Assembly: GCA_903859815.1 (NCBI GenBank)
Contig: CAIOOA010000114.1
Location: 1-53,966, forward strand
Direction of reading: 5' to 3'
DNA length: 53,966 bases
From: an uncultured Methylococcaceae bacterium
Lineage (GTDB): Bacteria; Pseudomonadota; Gammaproteobacteria; Methylococcales; Methylococcaceae
Shown here: one piece after another, positions 1-6,995 of the stretch
Layout of the letters: each line of letters opens with the position of its first letter
Numbering within the stretch: the stretch's first letter is position 1
The notes under the pieces: model-generated
Told to the model about the DNA's origin: nothing
Database searches by the model: none
The model's input: only the letters and a program-made list of their open reading frames with translations
Translations under genes and position numbers: made by a program

Positions 1-1502
1 ACATTATCCAGAAAGGCGCGGTCATGGCTGACCAGGATCAGCGTCCCCTCGAAATTTGCCAACATTTCTTCCAGCAATTCCAAAGTTTCCATATCCAAGT
101 CATTGGTGGGTTCGTCCATCACTAACACATTGCAGGGTTCGCTGAACAATTGCGCCAGCAAGGCACGGTTGCGCTCCCCACCGGACAGGCTACGCACCGG
201 CGAGCGGGCGCGTTCGGGCGGGAACAGGAAGTTTGCCAGATAAGACATCACATGCAAACGCTGACCGTTGATTTCCAGAAACTCCTTACCACCGCCAACC
301 GCCTCGGCCAAGGTCTGGTTCGGGTCGAGTTGGGCGCGAAGTTGGTCAAAATAGGCAATGTTCAGTTTAGTGCCATGGCGCACGGTTCCGCTCTGCGGTT
401 GCAAACGCTGAAGCAAAACCGCAATCAGCGTGGACTTACCCACGCCATTGGGTCCAATCAGGCCAATCCGGTCGCCGCGCATGATGACAGTGGAAAAATC
501 GTGGATGACGGAACGGTTAGGATAGGCAAAACTCACCCCTTGGGCTTCGATGACCAGCTTCCCCGAGCGTTCGGCCTGTTCCAGTTCGATTTTAGCTTGA
601 CCCTGGCGGTTGCGCCGCTCCGCCCGTTCGTTGCGTAGCGCCTTCAACGCCCTGACCCGGCCTTCGTTGCGGGTGCGCCTAGCGCGGATGCCTTGACGAA
701 TCCATACTTCCTCTTGCGCCAATTTTTTGTCAAACAAAGCGTTATGCTTGGCTTCCTCTTCCAAAGCCGCAGCCTTTTTCTCAAGGTAATCGGCATAGTC
801 GCCAGGCCAAGAGATGAGTTGCCCCCGATCAAGATCGACAATCCGAGTGGCCACTTTCTGCAAAAAGGCGCGGTCATGGGTGATGACCAGTATGGCCCCC
901 TTAAATTGGAGCAGTTGATCTTCCAGCCAGAGGATGACATCCAAGTCCAAATGGTTGGTCGGCTCGTCCAATAGAAGCACATCGGGTTCCACAACCAGCG
1001 CCCGCGCCAACGAGACCCGCCGCCGCCAACCGCCGGACAGCCCCGCCACCGGCAATTCTCCGGGGAGGTTCAGCCGGCTTAACACCTGCTCGACCCGCTG
1101 TTGCAATTGCCAGCCATTTTGGGTTTCCAATTGATGCTGCAAGCGACCCATCTCCGTCAGCGCGTCCTCGTCGGAGTGCGCGTGTTCTGACAGACGGTGG
1201 TATTCGGCTATCCAGTGGCCTATGTCGCCCAAGGAGTCGGCAACCGCATCATAAATGGTATCTTGTTCAGGCAAGCAAGGCTCCTGCTCCAACATGGCGA
1301 CTTGTATGCCCGGTTGTCGCCATATTTCTCCCGTATCTGCGGGTATAATGGCTGAAATCGCTTTCATCAAAGTGGACTTGCCCTCGCCATTGCGTCCAAT
1401 CAGCCCAACCCGTTCCCCCGGATCAAGTTGAAAGTCAGCGTGATGGAGAACAGGATGGACTCCAAAAGCGATGGAAACATCTGATAAGCGTATAAGAGGC
1501 AT
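1..1502 (-). CDS. uup: ABC-F family ATPase Uup (3' end cut by window)
   Basis: Soluble tandem ATP-binding cassette protein of the ABC-F class, which lacks membrane domains; Uup acts on ribosome or DNA-related processes, and its loss raises precise transposon excision in E. coli. I read about 500 codons from the ATG at 1502 to the window edge without a stop. Cassette 1 has Walker A GRNGEGKST near residue 37, signature LSGGW and Walker B LLLDEPTNHLD. The linker contains AQEEVWIRQGIRARRTRNEGR, very close to Uup. Cassette 2 has GPNGVGKST, LSGGERNR and LVMDEPTNDLD, and the visible end is LILVSHDRAFLDN. The C-terminal coiled-coil DNA-binding region lies outside the window. No convincing ribosome binding site precedes the ATG. 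The family call is secure; Uup rather than YheS rests on the linker and first-cassette similarity. Confidence 0.93.
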   Translation of the reverse strand, partial: MPLIRLSDVSIAFGVHPVLHHADFQLDPGERVGLIGRNGEGKSTLMKAISAIIPADTGEIWRQPGIQVAMLEQEPCLPEQDTIYDAVADSLGDIGHWIAEYHRLSEHAHSDEDALTEMGRLQHQLETQNGWQLQQRVEQVLSRLNLPGELPVAGLSGGWRRRVSLARALVVEPDVLLLDEPTNHLDLDVILWLEDQLLQFKGAILVITHDRAFLQKVATRIVDLDRGQLISWPGDYADYLEKKAAALEEEAKHNALFDKKLAQEEVWIRQGIRARRTRNEGRVRALKALRNERAERRNRQGQAKIELEQAERSGKLVIEAQGVSFAYPNRSVIHDFSTVIMRGDRIGLIGPNGVGKSTLIAVLLQRLQPQSGTVRHGTKLNIAYFDQLRAQLDPNQTLAEAVGGGKEFLEINGQRLHVMSYLANFLFPPERARSPVRSLSGGERNRALLAQLFSEPCNVLVMDEPTNDLDMETLELLEEMLANFEGTLILVSHDRAFLDN

Positions 1503-1570
1503 GGAACTTAGTTTTTATTCTAGTCAAGACGGGAGCATAGTTTACAGGAAATGGGATTGTAGGGTGTCTC

Positions 1571-1801
1571 CTTGTATGCAGCAATTCCCATTATGAGGCA
1601 AAGCGTTGATGTATAGCCCGTCATTCCTGCCGGGAAGCAGGAATCCAGTCACATGGACGTGAAACTTGGGTTCACTCATAGCGCTTAATCAAACACTTAC
1701 GCAGCCGACCCGTTACCGTCCATGGCACTGGATTCCGGCAGTCCATGCCGGAATGACGGCTTCCACGTCAAAATGAGAATTGCTGACTTGTATGGCAATT
1801 C
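1571..1801. repeat. Inverted-repeat (MITE/REP-like) element upstream of rpoH
   Basis: Between uup and rpoH lies a non-coding nested palindrome. The arm at 1618-1649 (starting CCGTCATTCC and ending GGAATCCAGT) is matched in reverse at 1727-1759. Each arm holds its own short hairpin (CCTGC/GCAGG and CCGGCA/TGCCGG), and the pairing continues inward through CATGGACG/CGTCCATG. Outside it, CAGCAATTCCCATT (1579-1592) pairs with AATGAGAATTGCTG (1772-1785) with one mismatch. The block is bounded by the direct repeat CTTGTATG-GCAATTC at 1571-1586 and 1787-1801. This architecture resembles a non-autonomous mobile element or REP-type repeat. There is no transposase in the window. Confidence 0.7.
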
Positions 1802-1863
1802 ACACATCTCGTCGTTTCCAACAAACCATTAGGGAACCTAGACAAAAAAAATTTATCAAACCA

Positions 1864-1890
1864 TTAGCACTCGCCTTTCGGGAGTGCTAA
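1864..1890 (+). promoter_or_regulatory. CIRCE operator (HrcA site) in the rpoH leader
   Basis: The sequence TTAGCACTC, nine bases, GAGTGCTAA is a perfect match to the CIRCE consensus bound by the heat-shock repressor HrcA. It ends 36 bases before the rpoH ATG, so it lies in the promoter or 5' leader. CIRCE normally controls groESL and dnaK operons. Its position here predicts HrcA control of the heat-shock sigma factor. No hrcA gene is in the window. Confidence 0.9.
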
Positions 1891-1926
1891 CATAATTCAT
1901 CCCAACACTTGAGTAGGTTAAGCGTC

Positions 1927-2787
1927 ATGTCACAAGCTTTGTCACTTCCCGTCAACCTTTCTTTAGGTTCCATTGAGGACTATGTCGGGGCGGTCGCCCT
2001 GATGCCCCGATTTGGCGCTGAAGAAGAGCGCGCACTGGCGCGGCGTTTTCGCGAAGAAGGCGACTTGGAAGCAGCCCGCCAGTTAGTCTTGGCGAATCTG
2101 CGTTTCGTAGTCCATATCGCCCGTGGTTATATGGGTTATGGATTACCCTTGCCCGACCTCATCCAAGAGGGCAATATCGGCTTGATGAAAGCCGTCAAAC
2201 GTTACGACCCCGAAATGGGAGTTCGCTTGGTTTCTTTCGCCGTTCACTGGATACGGGCAGAAATCCATGAATTCATCATTCAAAACTGGCGAATCGTCAA
2301 AATCGCCACCACTAAGGCCCAACGTAAATTGTTCTTCAATCTGCGTAAGTTCAAGACTCGCCTAGGTTGGTTTAGCCAAGACGAGGCCAATGCCGTAGCC
2401 GAAGAGCTGGGCGTGGGGGTGGACAGTGTCTACGAAATGGAAAACCGCCTCAGTAATCAGGATATGGCTTTCGATTTAAACCCTGAGGATGATGGCGATG
2501 AGCGCGAAACCTCTGCGCCTATTCACTATCTGCAACAAGCCGATGCCGACCCCGCCGAGGTATTGGAGTCCAATGAATGGGGAAAACATCGGGAAACCCA
2601 TCTGGCAACGGCTATCGAGCAGTTGGACGACCGCAGTCGTGACATATTGGCGAGCCGGTGGCTTAATGAAGAGAAACTGACCCTGCACGATTTAGCTGCT
2701 CGCTACAATGTCTCCGCTGAGCGCATCCGTCAGCTGGAAAACAGCGCCATGAAAAAACTGAAGAAAGCCTTATTAGCAGAAGCATGA
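1927..2787 (+). CDS. rpoH: RNA polymerase heat-shock sigma factor RpoH (sigma-32)
   Basis: Alternative sigma factor directing RNA polymerase to heat-shock promoters. The 286-residue protein, usual for RpoH, carries sigma region 2 (LRFVVHIARGYMGYGLPLPDL, IQEGNIGLMKAVKRYDP, VRLVSFAVHWIRAEI). It has the diagnostic RpoH box QRKLFFNLRK, which takes part in core binding and chaperone/FtsH turnover, and a C-terminal region 4 helix-turn-helix (LHDLAARYNVSAERIRQLE). I choose the ATG at 1927, giving MSQALSLPVN as in relatives; an in-frame TTG at 1909 adds six unlikely residues. A weak GAGTAGG lies nine bases upstream. The perfect CIRCE at 1864-1890 indicates repression by HrcA. A hairpin terminator follows at 2827. 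Confidence 0.97.
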   Translation: MSQALSLPVNLSLGSIEDYVGAVALMPRFGAEEERALARRFREEGDLEAARQLVLANLRFVVHIARGYMGYGLPLPDLIQEGNIGLMKAVKRYDPEMGVRLVSFAVHWIRAEIHEFIIQNWRIVKIATTKAQRKLFFNLRKFKTRLGWFSQDEANAVAEELGVGVDSVYEMENRLSNQDMAFDLNPEDDGDERETSAPIHYLQQADADPAEVLESNEWGKHRETHLATAIEQLDDRSRDILASRWLNEEKLTLHDLAARYNVSAERIRQLENSAMKKLKKALLAEA

Positions 2788-2826
2788 TTCGCTTTGGGGC
2801 AATTATTCCATTTTCGGGCAAAAATG

Positions 2827-2860
2827 AACCGTTTGTAACCTACCGCTACAAACGGTTTTT
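2827..2860 (+). terminator. Rho-independent terminator after rpoH
   Basis: AACCGTTTGTA and TACAAACGGTT form a perfect 11-base stem around a short loop, followed by a run of T. It lies 40 bases after the rpoH stop and before the next gene, so it should end the rpoH transcript. Confidence 0.85.
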
Positions 2861-2888
2861 AATCATAACAAGGTCGGAGTAAAACCAA

Positions 2889-3209
2889 ATGAACACAACA
2901 ACAATCATTAAACCACTGATTTTGATGGCAGGGCTTATGTTAATCGGTTTCTCCACTGAAACCACTGCTCGCGATCCGGGAATCAACCAGCCCGGAGCCT
3001 ACGGCGGGAGGGCCGGTGTGCCTGCTGCCGGTGCGGCAGGTCGTCCCGGTTCGGGCGTGGGTGTTTTACCGGGCGCAGGGGCAGGCCGGGCGGGTGTGCC
3101 TGCCGCGGGAATGGCGGGACGGCCCGGTTCGGGCGTGGGCGCTCTGCCGGGAGCAGGTGCTGGTCGGGCAGGTGTACCTGCTGCGGGTAGGCCCGGACGC
3201 TATAGGTGA
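2889..3209 (+). CDS. Small secreted Gly/Pro/Ala-rich repeat protein
   Basis: I do not recognise this 106-residue protein. It starts with a plausible signal peptide (Lys then a hydrophobic LILMAGLMLIGF core, about 26 residues). The mature part has almost no acidic or aromatic residues and consists of a 26-residue unit, GRAGVPAAG-x-AGRPGSGVG-x-LPGAGA. The unit occurs at residues 40-65 and 66-91 and partly at 92-100, ending in the basic RPGRYR. The gene is preceded by AAGGTCGGAG about ten bases before the ATG, so translation looks genuine. The repeat is also present at DNA level. Low-complexity, collagen-like or cell-surface roles are possible, but nothing in the sequence decides the function. 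Confidence 0.6.
   Translation: MNTTTIIKPLILMAGLMLIGFSTETTARDPGINQPGAYGGRAGVPAAGAAGRPGSGVGVLPGAGAGRAGVPAAGMAGRPGSGVGALPGAGAGRAGVPAAGRPGRYR
3006..3188 (+). repeat. 78-bp tandem repeat inside the Gly/Pro-rich gene
   Basis: Two full 78-base copies (3006-3083 and 3084-3161) and a 27-base partial copy (3162-3188) encode the 26-residue repeat. The copies differ mainly at synonymous positions, so the protein repeat appears conserved beyond a recent DNA duplication. Confidence 0.8.
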
Positions 3210-3348
3210 AGGAATTTTTTTATTAAAAAAATTATGCACGGAACTTGCTTAACAATGTCGATGGGGATTGTTGCTTTATTCTGTAATCCACCAGTTATTT
3301 TTAATTTTAGGATAAAATCCACTCAGACAATCTTAAGGAATTCATAAA

Positions 3349-4365
3349 ATGCATAAGATTACCCTTATTCCCGGCGACGGCATTGGCCCTGCCATCACCT
3401 CCGCTGCCATGCGAGTTATCGAGGCAACTGGCGTGAAAATCGAATGGGACCGCCAGCTTGCCGGCATGGCGGCAGTGGATAAATTTTCCAATCCTCTGCC
3501 CGAGGCCACGATTGAGTCCATACGCCAGAATCGCATTGCCCTGAAAGGGCCGCTGACTACTCCAGTCGGCGGCGGCTACCGTAGCGTCAATGTCACCCTG
3601 AGGCAAGCGTTCAATCTATACGCCAATGTGCGCCCGGCCATTTCTTTTGAGGGAACGGACACGCTGTTCAAAAACATCAACCTGGTGACAATTCGGGAAA
3701 ACACCGAGGGCTTGTATGCCGGTATCGAACATTTCATCAAGGTGGACGAAGAAACCATCGCCGCAGAAAGCAGCGCGGTAATCACACGGAAAGGCTCCGA
3801 ACGTATCATTCAATACGCTTTCGAATATGCCCGCAAATCCAAACGTAAAAAAGTGACCTTGGTTCACAAGGCCAACATTTTGAAATGCACTTCGGGACTA
3901 TTCTTAGAAATTGGCAGGGAAATGGCTAAACAGTACCCTGATATCGAGTTCGACGAACGCATTGTCGATGCCTGCTGCATGCACATGGTGATGAAGCCTG
4001 AAATTTTCGACATCATCGTCACGACCAACTTGTTCGGTGACATACTGTCAGACCTCGCCTCCGGCCTTGTGGGTGGGTTGGGCTTGACGGTTGGGGCAAA
4101 CATAGGAAAAGATGCCGCCATCTTCGAGGCCGTTCACGGTAGTGCGCCTGACATCGCCCATTTGGGGATTGCCAACCCCATCGCCACCATCCTAGCAGGG
4201 GCGATGATGCTCGAACATCTAGGCGAACTGGAGGCTGCCAGACGCATTGAGCAAGCAGTCCGCGAAGTGATTCGCGAGGGAGAATTCCTGACTCCTGACC
4301 TCAAAAAGGGTTCCACTCATGGAACGGATGATTTAGCCGATGCGATTGTGAAAAAACTCAGCTAA
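3349..4365 (+). CDS. NAD-dependent isocitrate dehydrogenase
   Basis: Beta-decarboxylating dehydrogenase of the isocitrate/isopropylmalate family; it oxidises isocitrate to 2-oxoglutarate and CO2 in the citric acid cycle. The 338 residues match the short, IDH3-like NAD enzymes rather than the roughly 416-residue NADP enzyme of E. coli. Visible sites are the substrate loop YRSVNVTLRQ (Ser79), IRENTEGLYAG (Tyr123), Lys174 in LVHKANILK, and the metal aspartates Asp207, Asp231 and Asp235. HGSAPDI at 263-269 has Asp-Ile where NADP enzymes have Lys-Tyr, which indicates NAD. An AAGGA lies nine bases before the ATG. It stands alone, between a terminated upstream gene and a convergent downstream gene. 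Isopropylmalate or homoisocitrate activity is less likely given the Ser-Val-Asn substrate loop. Confidence 0.9.
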   Translation: MHKITLIPGDGIGPAITSAAMRVIEATGVKIEWDRQLAGMAAVDKFSNPLPEATIESIRQNRIALKGPLTTPVGGGYRSVNVTLRQAFNLYANVRPAISFEGTDTLFKNINLVTIRENTEGLYAGIEHFIKVDEETIAAESSAVITRKGSERIIQYAFEYARKSKRKKVTLVHKANILKCTSGLFLEIGREMAKQYPDIEFDERIVDACCMHMVMKPEIFDIIVTTNLFGDILSDLASGLVGGLGLTVGANIGKDAAIFEAVHGSAPDIAHLGIANPIATILAGAMMLEHLGELEAARRIEQAVREVIREGEFLTPDLKKGSTHGTDDLADAIVKKLS

Positions 4366-4491
4366 CGTTGTTTGAAATTCGTCCCGCTGAGTTCCATGAC
4401 GGCGGGGCGAAATTTGCGCTGGCTTTTTGATAAGATTTATTCCAACTAGGCGGAATGATGATGGCATCTGTCGCAATTGTCGCAACCTTGG

Positions 4492-5205
4492 TCAAGCTGC
4501 TCTAAAAATGTCCCGATACCCGGCATAAACCGAAGCAATCATGGTTGGACCCAACACCAACCAACCCAGTCCGAATGGTATGGATGCCAACACGGAAAGC
4601 ACTAATACGATAATCCCGTAAAGCAGGAAAGGCAGCATATTGCTTAAACATGCGTTGAAGCTGGTCTTCATGGCATCCCAAGCTTGCCTATTGTCGAAAA
4701 CAACCAAGGCAGGTGCAAACCAAGTTGCCATGGCAATGGGAACCGTCAAAGCCAAACCGATTAAGCCAGAGAAAAGATAAGCCACCATGGCCCCGCCGAT
4801 GGCAACTGTCGGTAAATCGTTATAGCCACCCAAGGCGCTCAAGCCCAAACCGCTACCCACCAACAAACCGATGACAACTACGACAAGAAAGTAACCAACC
4901 CCCGTGATAAGCCCGACCGTCACCAAGGCATTGGTATTTTGATTAAAACCGGCAAACAGATGGTCAATCCGCAATGCTTGGCCTTGCTGTAAAGACTGAC
5001 ACCCTAGCAATGTACCGCCCAATAGCACCGGGTGTAACAACAATGTGGCGATGGCACCAATAAAGGGGATCAAGGATAGCAAGACGGCGAGAACAAGGAA
5101 AATGACAAAAATGGCGATCCAAATCACTGGATTCAACCGAAACAAGGCAAAACCCTCGGTTATCCAGTCCCAACCCCGGTTGATGGAAACAGTTTTAATC
5201 TGCAT
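4492..5205 (-). CDS. BPSS1780-like integral membrane protein
   Basis: A 237-residue membrane protein of unknown function. It opens MQIKTVSINRGWDWITEGFALFRLNPVIW, a start typical of the BPSS1780 family. Five or so hydrophobic segments follow (for example IAIFVIFLVLAVLLSLIPF and LPFLLYGIIVLVLSVLASI). A conserved stretch WFAPALVVFDNRQAWDAMKTSF, common in this family, sits in a cytoplasmic loop. The start at 5205 is supported by an AGAGGG eight bases upstream; a longer frame reading back to 5304 lacks such a site and has no family similarity. It is monocistronic, convergent with the dehydrogenase and divergent from the Nudix gene. The family assignment is from memory of its sequence pattern. Confidence 0.75.
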   Translation of the reverse strand: MQIKTVSINRGWDWITEGFALFRLNPVIWIAIFVIFLVLAVLLSLIPFIGAIATLLLHPVLLGGTLLGCQSLQQGQALRIDHLFAGFNQNTNALVTVGLITGVGYFLVVVVIGLLVGSGLGLSALGGYNDLPTVAIGGAMVAYLFSGLIGLALTVPIAMATWFAPALVVFDNRQAWDAMKTSFNACLSNMLPFLLYGIIVLVLSVLASIPFGLGWLVLGPTMIASVYAGYRDIFRAA

Positions 5206-5334
5206 GACAGTACCCTCTTTGTAAACGTTTTTTGATGCGCAACAGTGAAATACTAACACGTACTCGAATCCATGACTGCCCCATGATGCATTTCGTTGTA
5301 TCATTGGTAGCGGAAGAAAACGAATGGAGCACCT

Positions 5335-5772
5335 TTGAAAAATTACACCTTATCGGCCGGCGTCGTCATTGTAAGACTTTGCCCGGATCAACCACGCTAT
5401 TTGATGTTACGTGCCTTTAATTATTGGGATTTCCCCAAAGGCGTGGTGGAGCAGGGCGAAGACCCGCAACAGGCCGCAATACGAGAAGTCAACGAGGAAA
5501 CCGGCCTGACCCTGACCTTGGAAAATTTCCGCTGGGGCAAGGGGTATCAAGAAACCGCGCCTTATGGTTTAGGCAAAATCGCACGCTATTACATGGCAGA
5601 GTCCCTGGAAGGGGAGCCTTACTTACCTGTCAACCCAATCCTAGGCAAACCCGAACACGAAGAATTGCGCTGGGTAACCTACAAAGAAGCGCAGGCTATC
5701 CTGCCCCCTCGCCTGAAAGCCATACTAAACTGGGCAGACTGGCTGGTGCAACGTGAGTTGGAGGGGGATTAA
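5335..5772 (+). CDS. Nudix hydrolase, diadenosine tetraphosphatase-like
   Basis: Cleaves nucleoside diphosphate-X compounds in the cytoplasm. The 145-residue protein has a full Nudix box, GVVEQGEDPQQAAIREVNEE followed by TGL (G-x5-E-x7-REVNEETGL), around residues 36-58. The N-terminal SAGVVIVR strand and WDFPKG before the box resemble Ap4A hydrolases of the bis(5'-nucleosyl)-tetraphosphatase type. The substrate is an inference. The start is TTG at 5335, preceded by GGAG at 5326-5329 with five bases between; no suitable ATG is available. It stands alone, divergent from the membrane protein gene. Confidence 0.88.
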   Translation: MKNYTLSAGVVIVRLCPDQPRYLMLRAFNYWDFPKGVVEQGEDPQQAAIREVNEETGLTLTLENFRWGKGYQETAPYGLGKIARYYMAESLEGEPYLPVNPILGKPEHEELRWVTYKEAQAILPPRLKAILNWADWLVQRELEGD

Positions 5773-5843
5773 CCGCTACAGTTAAGAGGAATCCTTTATC
5801 CCATCCTTTGAACGTTTAACCAGCCCTACAATGGTTATTTGGA

Positions 5844-6611
5844 TTAAGCTAAAAACTCGGCGATGACCGGGGCATGATCGGAAGGCCGCTCCAGTTTTCG
5901 AGGTTCTTTGTCGATTCGGCATGATTGGCACTCATCCCGAAGCGCGTCACTGACAAGGATGTGGTCTATGCGTAATCCGAGGTTGCGTCGAAAACCCGCA
6001 GCCCGATAGTCCCACCAACTGAAACTTGCTTCTCCTTGGTCAAACAGTCGAAATGCGTCGCTTAAACCCAAACCTAGCAGCCCCTTGAATGCCTCGCGTT
6101 CTGGAGTGCTGCAAAGGATTTTTTCATGCCATGCCACAGGATCGTATACATCACGATCCTCCGGTGCGATATTAAAATCCCCCAACACCACCAACCGGGG
6201 ATGCCGACTGAGTTCATCGGCTATAAAAGCTTGGATTTTAGACAACCAATCAAGCTTGTAAGCGTATTTATCCGAACCCACCTCGCTTCCATTGGGAATG
6301 TACAAGTCTATGACCCGCACATTACCGTAAGTTGCGGCTAATATTCGTCGCTGCGGGTCTTCCAGATTGGGCGGGTCGCAGACTATGTCTTCGACCCCGC
6401 CTTGGCTAATCAAGGCCACGCCATTATAGGTTTTCTGACCGCTATAAACCGCTTGATAACCTGCTGCTTCCAAAGCAGCAATGGGAAAATCGGCATCAAT
6501 GGTTTTGGTCTCTTGCACAGCCAAAAGACTGGGTTGCTCCGTAGCCAACCAGTCCAACACATGGGGTAAGCGGACACGCAGGGAATTGACGTTCCAAGTG
6601 GCAATCTTCAT
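5844..6611 (-). CDS. xthA: Exodeoxyribonuclease III (AP endonuclease)
   Basis: Base-excision repair enzyme that nicks at abasic sites and degrades 3' ends; it acts on chromosomal DNA. The 255 residues contain the expected endonuclease/exonuclease/phosphatase motifs: WNVNSLRVR (Asn7), VQETK with the metal-binding Glu near 34, YNGVALIS, LGDFNIAPEDRDVYDP with the catalytic Asp, WWDYR, LRIDHILVS and the terminal SDHAPVIAEF with the Asp-His pair. Its ATG overlaps the stop of the response-regulator gene by four bases (ATGA), so it is probably translated by coupling and is the last gene of the ccmGHI-kinase-regulator operon. That linkage to signalling is unusual. Confidence 0.96.
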   Translation of the reverse strand: MKIATWNVNSLRVRLPHVLDWLATEQPSLLAVQETKTIDADFPIAALEAAGYQAVYSGQKTYNGVALISQGGVEDIVCDPPNLEDPQRRILAATYGNVRVIDLYIPNGSEVGSDKYAYKLDWLSKIQAFIADELSRHPRLVVLGDFNIAPEDRDVYDPVAWHEKILCSTPEREAFKGLLGLGLSDAFRLFDQGEASFSWWDYRAAGFRRNLGLRIDHILVSDALRDECQSCRIDKEPRKLERPSDHAPVIAEFLA

Positions 6612-6982
6612 GGGCCTAAGACTTTTTCAATGGTGGCGATCAGTTCTTCAGTCCTGACCGGTTTGGCCAAAAACAAATGGCCTCCAATATCACTGCCTGT
6701 CGGCTCCGTTTCCTCCCTTCTGACGATGGCCGTCAAAAACACATATTTAATATGAGACAGTAGCGGGTCTTCCTCAAGCATAGCGGCAACTTCGTCACCG
6801 CCCATGTCAGGCATCATCACATCCAGGAAAATCAAATCAGGTTTGAACTTCCTCGCGGTTTCTATCGCTTTGCTGCCATGATTCTCGGTCATCACCTCGT
6901 ATTTGCCGGTACGCTCCAGATTGGCCTTGATCAAGCGAGTCAAACTGGCTTCGTCGTCAACAACCAGAATCTTTTTTTTCAT
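6608..6982 (-). CDS. Single-domain response regulator
   Basis: CheY-like receiver without an output domain, 124 residues. The acidic pocket is Asp9-Asp10, the phospho-acceptor is Asp54 in FLDVMMPDMGG, the switch Thr is in VFLTA, and the conserved Lys is in LAKPV. I start it at 6982 (MKKKILVVDD), where AAGGA lies ten bases upstream; a longer frame to 7162 runs into the kinase gene in another frame. The stop overlaps xthA by four bases, and the kinase gene ends 13 bases upstream, so the three are co-transcribed. With no DNA-binding domain, it presumably signals through protein contacts. The partner kinase is inferred from adjacency. Confidence 0.92.
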   Translation of the reverse strand: MKKKILVVDDEASLTRLIKANLERTGKYEVMTENHGSKAIETARKFKPDLIFLDVMMPDMGGDEVAAMLEEDPLLSHIKYVFLTAIVRREETEPTGSDIGGHLFLAKPVRTEELIATIEKVLGP

Positions 6983-6995
6983 AAAGTTGGTTTCC

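Noticed and set aside
644-994. Minus-strand frame of 116 residues inside the uup region
   Set aside because: Different register from the continuous Uup reading, whose ABC motifs run through the same bases.
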